A stretch of 64,000 nucleotides of DNA from positions 10,283,971 to 10,347,970 of the forward strand of contig OX336338.1 in assembly GCA_946902875.1 (NCBI GenBank), written 5' to 3'. Numbering within the stretch: position 1 is the first letter of the stretch; every line of letters starts with the position of its first letter. Origin of the DNA: Nematopogon swammerdamellus (lineage: Eukaryota > Arthropoda > Insecta > Lepidoptera > Adelidae). Both the position numbers and the translations under genes were made by a program. Below are positions 35,545 to 45,175 of this stretch, piece by piece. The notes below the pieces were generated by a model. It did no database searches and was not told where the DNA came from. It worked only from the letters and a program-made list of their open reading frames with translations.

Positions 35545-35837
35545 ATCTCGTGGGTACATCGATTATTCAGTCGGTCGTCAGTCGGTCAGCTTTTATACGT
35601 TCACTGCTGAAAATATTTCCAACTCCAATTTTTCCCCCGGTGTTTAGAGGTACCACTGATTCCCTCCGAGACGTATTTAATGTCGTCGTCCCACCGGTAA
35701 TGTGATCTTCCTACACTCCGTTTTCCTTCACGGCTGCAAGTATTGGACCCGTACAACAACGGTCTTGGTCTCGTCCGTTGACGTGCCGAACCCACTGCCA
35801 TTTGATAACCAAACATCCAACAATAGCAAACATCCAA
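35545..35837 (-). mobile_element. RTE-type LINE C-terminal fragment
   Basis: The - strand reads KWQWVRHVNGRDQDR, then GKRSVGRSHYRWDDDIK in another frame, as at the end of RTE reverse transcriptase ORFs. It has frameshifts and no 5' part. Confidence 0.75.
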
Positions 35838-37114
35838 GTTAGATAATGTAAAAAAAAAACTTTACAATATTTATACTTCCTTTGTTTCAGTTTGAAAAGT
35901 AGTGCGACCACATGGAGACATAAACAAGATCGAACTGAAGCAACGAACCAACCACTACTGGACAAAAGGTATATTTTGGACAACCGGCTATCCGGAACCC
36001 ACGGAATAGTCGAAAATAACATTTTAATACATTATTCGTAAGTGGCATATTAATTTGTACGGGCCATCAATTCTTAAGTAAAATTATAATTTTCACTATT
36101 TTTTTTTATAGAAGATATGCCACTTCTAGTAGGTATGATTTAAATGTTTTGCATTTGTCCCATACATCTGCGTGTGAACTATTATTACAAGTATAATACA
36201 ATTTGGTCAAAACAAGACTGACTTAACATTAGGGTGTGGCAAATTTTTTCAATATAGTTAAGAACGATTTATTTATAAATTGTTGTCTAACTGATAATAA
36301 GTTGTTGTAAATATTGTTTAAGTTGTTGTGTTTGGAATATTTATAAAATACATATTATGTGCTTGGGATTTGTATAGCGAATTTGGCTAAGTTAAATGCC
36401 AGGGTTGGTGCTTGGCGTACTTGCAGGCTGTGCGAATTCGGACTACGTCGCGAGCGAATTGAAACCCTATTTGTAAAGGCTTGTAGTAGGTACGTACTTA
36501 GTTTGTGTAGAGTCGTAGCTTAGCACAGGTGCAAAGAACGCGAGCGCAAACACTGGCATTTTATTTTTAATTTTTAATATATATATTTTTTGTTATAAAA
36601 TAAAATGTTTGGAGTTTGTTAAATTTGTGATTTATTTTTCTGTGAACGTGAGAATCTATAAAATCTTCCTTACTTACATATAGATATTTCTTACATAGTC
36701 TTACAAGTATTACAAAATATAATAATATCTTAATTAAATTTGACCACGAAGCGAAATAACTAAAAGGAATTTTAAAACTAAACTTAACCAAATGTGACTA
36801 AATAAAATAAAAAGAAAAAAAAAAACGAGTCGAACTCGCGTGGAGAGGATTCCGTACCATTCCGTTTTCCGTGTGAACTTTAATACTTAGGGTTTTCATT
36901 TAGGTTTTCCTGTAAATTATAAAAAAGGCCCTATATTGCTTATTTTTTTCCAAATTTTAGACTCAGTAGTTTCGGAGATAAGCGGGCGATTTGAGGAATT
37001 TTAAAACTCATGTACTCAGAGACACGTGCCACGATCCTGACACGTCTTCTGCCGTCTTTCCACTCTCACTCATAATGTCCTTCATACGAGTACATGCTCG
37101 GTGGTTTCGGGTAC
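35838..37114. other. Intergenic, no gene recognised
   Basis: AT-rich sequence. A GAGTCGAACTCGCGTGGAGAGG repeat piece lies at 36827-36850 with sequence like 21780-21900 and 28060-28120. No coding exon was found. Confidence 0.4.
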
Positions 37115-37330
37115 TTTTTTATGGAAAGCGCGACATATGACATATTTACACATACGAATACATAGGTGTCTAACGATGCCCATGGGCTTTCTGTGATGCG
37201 CAAGGATTGCGAAAGCCATGCCGGCCTGACAGGAGCCTTTTCACGTCCCTTTTAAAAAACCCCAGGCTGTACTTGGGAGGAAATAGATGGGCAGGGAGTG
37301 TATTCCACAGTTTCCTGGTTCTGTGAGTAA
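37115..37330 (-). mobile_element. LINE-E 3' end with C-terminal RT fragment
   Basis: The - strand reads LWNTLPAHLFPPKYSLGFFK, then a short end and a 3' UTR finishing GCGCTTTCCATAAAAAAG. The final TTTCCAT-An is the same as in SINE A. Confidence 0.8.
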
Positions 37331-37411
37331 ATTACCTACAGGACCGTCTGGTTTTGTATCAATGTAATCGACCTACATAAGGATGCTCATCTTAGATAGG
37401 TCGATACTCGA

Positions 37412-37930
37412 TTGTACATACATACATACCACAAGCAGTATCCCGACAATCGGGTTAGGCAGAGTAATCGGTATTGTGCTGCAAGTACATTTCATCACAA
37501 CCCGTGTATGTCGTAAAAGGCGACTAAGGGATATGACTCCCTTCTTATATCACTAGGTGGTAGGGTTTAACCCGCCCGGGTTGGTACCACCGCACTGAAT
37601 GAAAGGTCGGTCGAAACGGCTATGTAAATAGTTTGTGTTTTCCGTCCAGTTCAGTGTAGCCGGCACGACCGAAGGGAAGCACTGACGTGGCACCAAGTTC
37701 ACCCGGTGTTATGGGCTGACATCACGGATGTTGTAGGTGATGTAGCCAACCGTGTCAGTTTCCATAAAAAAAAAAAAAAAAAAAAAACACCGACCACCAC
37801 TTTAGCAATGTATTAGGACAATATAACTATCAAGCAGCAAGTAACGAGGACCCACCTGCTGCATGACTCGATGGAAGGACCGTGCCAAGGTGAGAGGTGG
37901 CTACCCTGTCACCCTTTAGCGCGTAGTGAT
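37412..37930 (-). mobile_element. Family X copy split by a SINE
   Basis: The left part 37412-37497 (CATACATACATACC, CAATCGGGTTAGGCAGAGTA) and the right part 37788-37930 (ACACCGACCACCAC, CATGACTCGATGGAAGG, CAAGGTGAGAGGTGGC) are one family X element, interrupted by a SINE A. Confidence 0.88.
37498..37787 (+). mobile_element. SINE family A, nested and with a 22-base poly(A)
   Basis: It has the X-type head (CCGTGTATGTCGTAAAAGGCG), core and tail, ending in TTTCCAT plus 22 A. It is inserted into a family X repeat on the other strand. The long pure A run suggests a recent insertion. Confidence 0.9.
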
Positions 37931-38160
37931 GGACGGCAGAATCGCTTTAAACAGCTCCTCCGAACGCAGATTGGAACAGGCGATAGATACTCGTAGAATG
38001 GAGCACACTTAGAGAGCCCACGTCTCTATGGAGTTGCGGAGGACTCACGGACATCCACGAGTCGCACGACACGACGCTGGATCGAGTCCAAAGGCGCAAG
38101 CTGGCATTTAGCTGAGCCGTCCCACAATTGCTCCAAGCAAGATGTAATCTGCGTTTTATA
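37931..38160 (-). mobile_element. Jockey/CR1-like LINE C-terminal fragment
   Basis: The - strand reads LLLYKTQITSCLEQLWDGSA, then LDSIQRRVVRLVD, the pattern near the end of CR1/jockey reverse transcriptases (L-Y-K-x-Q-x-x-x-x-x-E, then I-Q-R-R). Later codons are in other frames. It joins a GC-rich island at 38174. Confidence 0.7.
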
Positions 38161-38173
38161 CAACAGCAGTTTT

Positions 38174-38214
38174 TGGGCCGGCGGCGGCGGCGCGGAGGCG
38201 GGGGCGGGGCGCGG
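38174..38214. repeat. GC-rich island between two LINE fragments
   Basis: GGCCGGCGGCGGCGGCGCGG followed by a G-rich run lies exactly between two different LINE frames on the - strand. Compare 5534, 25880, 40276 and 55109. Confidence 0.75.
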
Positions 38215-38224
38215 CAATACTTCA

Positions 38225-38390
38225 TTTTGTTGAGTACGCCTAGATTCTCCGCATAACCCTTTTTGAGCACATGCCTGATCTGGTCTAGGTACGTGCGTCT
38301 AAGGCGACCCTTCGCGACTCTTCCACTCACATTCGATCCATAAAAATCTTTGGTTACTCTTCGAACATGACCGTACTCCTTTATCAATAC
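38225..38390 (-). mobile_element. Second LINE-type fragment
   Basis: The - strand reads YGHVRRVTKDFYGSNV, then GRLRRTYLDQIRHVLKKGY, resembling the G-H-x-x-R-M and G-R-P/R-x-x-Y-x-D-Q segments of LINE reverse transcriptase C-termini. The family differs from the neighbour at 37931-38160. Confidence 0.6.
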
Positions 38391-38620
38391 TTGTCACAAT
38401 GTTATATTTCATTTCTATAATCACACATCTTCTTAAAACTAATCTTGTACATATTAAAAACCTAACATTAAAAACATATACAAAATTAACCTCAAAAAAA
38501 ATTGAGTTTTCACCACACCGGCGACAATGTTATATTATTATTATTTTCTTTCAGCGGGGCTATTCTGTATTAGCAATACATCGCTTTTATCAATTTCTCA
38601 ATATCTGTCTCACTCGCTCC

Positions 38621-38665
38621 AACGGGCTTCTCAATGCATCTACTAGATGCATTGAGAAGCCCGTT
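38621..38665. repeat. Perfect palindrome, 22-bp arms, 1-base loop
   Basis: The arm AACGGGCTTCTCAATGCATC-TA is followed by C and its exact inverted copy. No target duplication is visible. Confidence 0.93.
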
Positions 38666-39849
38666 AGACTGGGTGTTTATAACTCTCATCGAAAAAATCT
38701 ATGCACTCTTCTGGTAAAACCTTCGTACTGTCGCACGTGATTTACCCACCACAATCCTCCATACTCCCGAGGGAAGAAGGGATATAAATAATTCAAGTTT
38801 GTTGTGCAAAGAATTTTGTACAGTAAATGTCATAAGTATAATTTACCTTATCGGGTGATGTAATGAGTTTTATTTTGTGTTTCACGGAACCTTTATCAAT
38901 GAAAATTAATTAGACATGCAGTTCAAGATTGAGGGGACAATGTATAGCGGGAGTAATCACATTAGGCGTTTTACTCAGTTGTCTTACTTTCAACACACGT
39001 TTTTGTATAAATGAAATCGCAGTAAAATGGAAAGATAGATAGAAAATATTTAATGCTCCACACACATTTAAATATAATGCAGTGAGTATTTGCATGCTTT
39101 CATTATTATCAATTGCATGTTTAAAAAGGCGGATTTATCTCTTAGAAATATTTGTACCAGCCAACCTTTGTACGTTTCAGGTGTCCAAGCAATGAATGAT
39201 TTGTACGTACTACATACCAAAAATATAAATATTGGAATTTAATAAATTTTTTCGAATAAAACATAAATGAAAAATCCTACACGTAACACAGCAAGAATCA
39301 AATAAACATAAAAAAAAATCACCCATCAATAATATTATAATCAAATATCACAAATCGCTCTACGCTCCTCTATAGTAGTCAGTGTAGCCTCGCTATGTTG
39401 GCCAGACATCAAATTCAACGAAGGGATTTCCTTCATGGTATATTTTACGCTCCATTTTATAATAATATGTGGGCCGTCGCGCGATCATTGCCTTGCCTCA
39501 GAAACTTTTTGTTTTTTTTTTATGTTCGTTACAAAGTGTGAAATAAAAGTATTAATTGTTTCTCCGTTATATTCAAGTTATTTTAGTTGTTTTTTTACTG
39601 TTTGCATGCAATTATTTTAATGATATTGTGGTAGGGTCATATGGTAGGTACCTCTATTATTTTAAGCTCAGGATTTTTTTTCACACGTTTCCTTTAGGTA
39701 GATTAACAATTAAAATGAAAACAAAAATCTATATTATTTACCCTTAATGTATATTATAAATGTGAAACTGAAGTCTCGTTCTAAGATAAACATGAAAACT
39801 CTACAAAACCTTAACAATGTTTATTGAAAAACATAACAATACTGAAAGC
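38666..39849. other. Intergenic, no gene recognised
   Basis: The segment 38985-39180 (GGCGGATTTATCTCTTAGAA, TTTGTACCAGCCAACCTTTG) is an inverted copy of 29285-29480, so a repeat. The rest is AT-rich without supported exons. Confidence 0.4.
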
Positions 39850-40036
39850 AAAAACAGCGCTGAATGAAAGTCGGTCGAAACGTATATGAAGATAGTTCGC
39901 GTTTTCCATCATGTTCAGTGTAGCCGGCACGACCAAGGCGAAGCACCGACATGGCACCTAGTTCACCAAGGTGATATGGGTTGACATTCCGGGTGACGTA
40001 GCCGGGGGAGGTAACCGTGTTAGGTTTCATTAAAAA
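39850..40036 (+). mobile_element. SINE family A copy, partial
   Basis: It starts at GCGCTGAATGAAAGTCGGTC and runs through CAGTGTAGCCGGCACGACC and CATGGCACCTAGTTCACC to a diverged TTTCATTAAAAAAA end. Confidence 0.8.
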
Positions 40037-40275
40037 AAGTTCTACCACTAAGTTTAAAATTCTTCTGCAAACCACAGTGATTTCGATTTATTTCTTACTT
40101 CTCTTAATTAATCATACTGTATAGGTACCTACCAATTTTCTATCAGAAAGATTGATGAAGAAACACGTGGGGTAAGATTGGTTAAGTAGATAAGTTCAAA
40201 TAATTGCCCTTTTATGTATACTCACTTATTTCCCCCAATTCGTATTTCGTTGGTATTTCTAATGAGAATCCAACT

Positions 40276-40314
40276 AGGCGGTGGCGACGGCGGCGGGGCG
40301 GCGGCGCGGCGCGG
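40276..40314. repeat. GC-rich GGCGGC/GCGCGG island
   Basis: GACGGCGGCGGGGCGGCGGC followed by GCGGCGCGGC, in AT-rich surroundings. Confidence 0.7.
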
Positions 40315-40865
40315 CACATGGGTACATCGTGGCTTTCCAGGAATCCCCACTTGTTTCTATTAGAGCCTGCTTCCTTTATGGGATGCGTAGGAGCCGCCGT
40401 GGATATCTATTTTCCTTGCTTAAAGATTTATACTCACTTTTAGATTTATACTATCTATTTAGGATGGCGGTAATCGGGGAGAACATGGTAACACTAGTAA
40501 TTGAAATAGTTTTAAGATTAGGTTTTGTTAACATTGAAGTCGCGCACTTTTCTTACATTTTTTTTACTTAAAGTTTTGGACTGGATGAAAATAAAGAAAT
40601 ATCCTTGAAACATAATAGGTACCTAACATTTGCAAATATCGAACAATATAACAACTTCTTTTTTATAATTAGGGTTCCGTACCTCGAAAGAGGAAAAAAC
40701 GGAACTCTTATAGAATTACTCTTTTGTCTGTCTATCGGTCCATCTGTCACAGCTTATTTTCTCCTAATGTACTGAACCATACAAGTAAAAGTAAATTTTG
40801 TATATAGATATTGATATTTACATAGAGTTTGATAACACAATCAAGTTTTTTTTCAAGTGCATTAT

Positions 40866-41206
40866 GTACATACATACATACATATCACACACGCTGAATC
40901 CAGACAATCGGGGTAAGCAGAGTAATCGGTGTTGTGCTGCAAGTACTCTGGTAAATTACAGCACAACACTGACCACCACGTTTCGCAAATTATTCGAACA
41001 AGATTATATCGATCAAGCAGCAAGTAAGGTACGAAGACCCACCTGCTGCATGACTCGGTGGAAGTACCGTGCCAAGGTGAGAGGTGGCGAGCCTGTCGCC
41101 CTTTAGCACGGCATCTTGTCCTTATCCCTAAGTCGCCTTTTACGACATGCATGGGGAGAGATGCAGTGGGGCTATTCTTTTTAAGTACCGACCCCACACG
41201 GTGCAT
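40866..41206 (-). mobile_element. Family X repeat, full-length
   Basis: This is the reverse complement of family X from the ATGT tail (CATACATACATACATATCAC) to the 5' end (GGGGAGAGATGCAGTGGGGC, AAGTACCGACCCCACAC). It is the best copy for defining the family, about 340 bp. Confidence 0.88.
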
Positions 41207-41224
41207 TATGTGACATGTAAAAAG

Positions 41225-41375
41225 GGCTCGTTATGTAAAAGCCCTACTTCTCTCTCTTATAGTTGATAGAAAAACCTAAACGAAAATCCTAGGTCTTAAA
41301 AAGTTCTTACGGAAATCGGAATGGGGCGGAACCCTCTCCACGCGAGTTCGACTCGCACTTGGCGGCTTTTTTTTT
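41225..41375. repeat. CGAGTTCGACTCGCACTTGGC-type repeat
   Basis: GGGCTCGTTATGTAAAAGCCC, AAAACCTAAACGAAAATCCT and GCGAGTTCGACTCGCACTTG match pieces at 21780-21920, 28020-28125 and 36830-36980. Confidence 0.65.
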
Positions 41376-41392
41376 AAATATTGCAACCAATG

Positions 41393-41420
41393 TAGGTTAG
41401 GTTAGGTTAAGTTAGGTTAA
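41393..41420 (+). repeat. Short TTAGG-like repeat
   Basis: About five units of GGTTA/TTAGG (one is TTAAG). TTAGG is the telomere repeat of most insects. The run is short and may be chance. Confidence 0.6.
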
Positions 41421-42235
41421 TACGGAAACTGTGCATTATGATAAATTACTTATTTATTTATTTATTTATTTAAATACAATTTTCAGACAGCTCGCATAAC
41501 TCTTTATTAAATTAACATTAAGTTGTCACCTATAAAAATTATATATAGGAGGTAAGATAATGTTTTTAAGTTTTTTACAAAATTGATCATACTAGATTGT
41601 ATGATCGCCAGAACCAAATACCTACCTGTGCAAAATTTCAGCTCACTCGAATGGGTGGAACTAGTTTAAAATTCTGTTGAAAGATTTTACAAGTGAGGTT
41701 AAGCAAAAGCTTGTGTTTTTTTTATTTCTTTTTTTACAATTTTGAGTATACTCTAAGCCTTAGGTTGTAATGTCACCAGAACCAAAAGGGTGTGAAAATT
41801 TTCATCTCGATCGGTTTCGAGTGGAAGTTTTTTAAAATTCTTGAGACCTAATTTTAAACCACTTCCAATTGGGTTTGACCCATACTAACAAGTGAAGTTA
41901 AAAATGAATGTAAAAAAATCTTTAAAAAAAAAATATTATGATTGTGGTACCTACTCGTACATTGTCAAACGGCCGGTGCCTTTCTAAAAGGGGAACAATT
42001 CCAGATGTCAAAACTAATGAAAATTTCATTTCCGGTTCCCGAAGGTTACATACATTCTGTCAAAAAAGTACCGGGAATTGACAATTTACTTCTAATTCCA
42101 AATTCAATTCAAATAATTCTTTTTATCCCTAAGTTGGCATAACTGTTTTCTATATTGGCGCGAAGTTTGAGCCCCATCTGTCATTTAGTTTGTTAACAGT
42201 GCTCGATGTTGTTAATGTGTTTTGCGATTTTTATA

Positions 42236-42930
42236 ATGGATAAAAATATCGAACAAAGAGTTTGTCTCAGATTTTGTATCGCAAATGGAATTTCGTGTTC
42301 CGAGTCGCTGAAAATGTTACAGAAAGCTTACGGTGAATCGACTTTATCAAAAACACGTGTACATGAGTGGTACAGTGCATTCAAAAGGGGTCGAGATGTG
42401 GTGGAAGATTTGCCTCGCTCTGGTCGGCCATCAACGTCTTCAACTGAAGTTAATATAGCTAAAGTGAAGGAAATGGTGATTGAAAATCCTCATTCAAGTT
42501 TGAGAGAGATAGCCGCTCAACTTTCTGTGTCTCACGAATTCATTCGTACCATTTTAAACGATGATCGCTTGGGCATGAAAGACGTTGCCGCTCGAGATTC
42601 GAATTTTCTTCAAAAACTCAATCGCTTAAGGCTATCATTGTGAACGAATTTATGGCCAAAAACTCAACAAATACCGTCGAACAACCACCGTATTCACCGG
42701 ATATGGCTCCGGCCGACATTTTTCTCTTTCCAAAACTCAAATTACCACTTCGAGGCACCCGTTTTCACTCTTTAAAAGACAGAAAAGAGAATTCGCGGTG
42801 AGAACTGAAGTCGATTCCGGAAAATGCATTTAAAAAATGTTTTGATAATTTTATTATTCGCTGACGTAAGTGTATTATTTCGGAAGGGGCCTAATTTGAA
42901 GGCGATAGCATAAATTTGGAAGAATAATTA
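42236..42930 (+). pseudogene. Mariner transposase remnant with internal deletion
   Basis: From ATG 42236 the frame has the mariner N-terminal helix-turn-helix domains: NIEQRVCLRFCIANG, LSKTRVHEWYSAFKRGR, then RSGRPSTSS and a second HTH (LREIAAQLSVSHEFIRTIL). It breaks off at about 42620. C-terminal pieces follow: PPYSPDMAPADIFLFPKLK, containing the third catalytic Asp region, and KCIISEG. The stretch holding the first two catalytic Asp residues is missing and stops interrupt the end. It cannot make active transposase. Terminal repeats were not identified. Confidence 0.92.
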
Positions 42931-44244
42931 ATATTTTGTGTATTATTGACCTTTTCCCGGTACTTTCTCGACAGAGTAGTATAAAAAAATGCTTGCACGA
43001 TAAATATGTACATAAATACATACCACACACGCTGTATCCCGACAGTCAGGGTAGGCAGAGTAATCGGTGTTGTGCTGCAAGAACTCTGGAAAATTGCAAC
43101 ACAACATCGACCACCACGTTTAGCAAAGTATTCGGACAAGATAACTATCAAGCAGCAATTATTATATGTAATTTGAGATTTAATTTTTCTGTTTATTTCG
43201 TACATACGAGTAATTTACGTAGTTTTAGAATATTAAGTGTGTACTTCACTCTCTAGAATAGTAGGAGCCACTTCATACACCTCGAAATCTGGAAGCACTG
43301 CGGTAATAAAAATAAAAAATGTCTCCATACACTGGTTTGCCGTGTTTCACCTCATCTAACTGCGTAAGGGAGATATCTCACACGGAGAATGATTACATCA
43401 ATAAATCTAAACGAGCCGTTAAAATAAGGGAATTGACCTAAAAATAATAAAAAAAATCCATCGTATAAACTTGATTTAATGCTAACCCTGAGTTATAGCC
43501 GCAGGCGACTTACCCATTTCTTCACACGATCATTCTGTGGGAAACATTTTGACATAGAATACGTTTATTTTAAGTATCTATGGATGTAGATAACTATAGT
43601 TGCTTGTTCTTGTGTTGTTGTCTTGTTCAGAATTTAGCGCTAGACACTCAGTAATAAAACAGTGTTTTTAAATCTAACAATTTTTTTTTATAAAACCGCA
43701 CCTATAACTATCTGAACGAGGATACCTAAAAACTTAAAGTTTAGCACATTATATATGGTACATTAATATGTTCATATTAAGTAATACTAATAATAAAATC
43801 TGTAAGGGATGGTCATGGAGTAAGTAAGTTTGTAACCTCACGTATGACACAAAAACTAAATTGACGATTTTTAGAAATCTTTTCTGTATGTATGTATGTA
43901 TGTTCCTCCATAACTCTTAAACCGATCACGATGAACGACTTAAGAATTATTGTTGGTACGAAACCCTAAACATATAAAAAAACCGGCTGAGTGCGAGTTG
44001 GACTCGCGCACTGAAGTTTCCATACCGCTTATTCCCGTTGATCTAGAATAATGCAATTTGGCAAAATGCAAGGTGTTACAGCACAAGTAGCGGAAATAAT
44101 CCGAAAATCGAAAACCGAAAATTTGTGTTAATAAACAATTTTTTTTTGTCTATCAAGACCTTTTTTTCTCAGGAATGGCTAGACGTATGAAGTTTAAATT
44201 TGGTGTGATTGTAGTGAAACTCTAAAATTAAACAACAAATAATA
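42931..44244. other. Intergenic, repeats only
   Basis: A truncated family X copy (43012-43166, -) and a GTGCGAGTTGGACTCGCGCACTG repeat piece at 43991-44013 are present. The frames at 42891-43205 (-) and 42936-43256 (+) are readings of that repeat. Confidence 0.5.
43012..43166 (-). mobile_element. Family X repeat, truncated
   Basis: CATAAATACATACCACACACG, GGGTAGGCAGAGTAATCGGT and ACATCGACCACCACGTTTAG match the 3' half of family X, reversed. The rest is deleted. Confidence 0.8.
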
Positions 44245-44529
44245 GAGGCTGACCGTGGTTCGGATTCCACGTAAAACTGTAGCACTCTTCCCTTATTACC
44301 TTACTAGGTGGTAGGGTTTAACCCTGCCGGGTTGATACCACCGCACTGAATGAAACGTCGGTCGAAACGGCTATGCAAATAGTTCGTGTTTTCCGTCCAG
44401 TTCAGTGTAGACGGCACGACTAAAGGGAAGCACTGACATGGCACCTAGCTCACCAAGGTTTTATGGGCTAACATCACGGATGTTGTAGGTAGGTGGTGGG
44501 GCCAACCGTGTCAGTTTCCATAAAAAAAA
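44245..44529 (+). mobile_element. SINE family A copy
   Basis: It starts in the box B region (GAGGCTGACCGTGGTTCGGA), has the core with GGTGGTAGGGTTTAACCCTG and ends GTCAGTTTCCATAAAAAAAAA. Its head agrees with the copy at 4625. Confidence 0.85.
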
Positions 44530-44766
44530 ATCACAGATCTTGTGCATTACACGACCTGCATAGTACATTGAAAATAAACTCAACAAAATAAAAAAAGTAT
44601 TACATTTATATATATTTTATTATTTTTCAAAAACACAAGCAGCTTAAAAATGTAAACTAAGGCAGAAAAAGAGATAAGCTTGACATTATGTCTAACTAAA
44701 GTAACAAATTCATAAATATCAAATATAAAAATAAAAGCGACGCATCTTCTAATCTCTAAAAACTTT

Positions 44767-45175
44767 CTATGGCTTCCTTCCGGTTCTATCATCAGGACCC
44801 TGGAAATCATACATATATGACAAGAGTACTTGCGAAGACAAATCCAACGAGCCCAAACATGGTGGATTTATGCTGTGTAGTTTAGGAGTTCCTATGGCTT
44901 CCTTCCGGCTCCATTATCAGGACCCTGGAAATAACATATGACTAGAGTACTTGCGAAGAAAATCCAACGAGCCCAGACACGATGTATTTATCATGTGTGG
45001 TTTAGGAGTTCCTATGGCTTCATTCCGGCTCCATCATCAGGACCCTGGACATCATATATGACAAGAGTACTTGCGCAGACAAATCCAACGAGCCCAAACA
45101 CGATGGGCTTATCATGTGTAGTTTAGGCGTTCCTATGGCTTCCTTCCTGCTCCATCATCAGAACCCAACTAACAA
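44767..45175 (+). repeat. Tandem repeat, about 120-bp unit, 3.3 copies
   Basis: Units start at 44767, 44892, 45012 and 45133 with CTATGGCTTCCTTCC and include CATCAGGACCCTGGA, ATATGACAAGAGTACTTGCG and AATCCAACGAGCCCA. Copies differ by several bases. It is non-coding. Confidence 0.92.

Noticed and set aside
14341..41106. Similar frames (NTLNPDNRGKQSNRCCAA) at 14341 (-), 40798 (+) and 42936 (+)
   Set aside because: All lie in family X repeats; the similarity is that of the repeat, and no coding constraint is visible.
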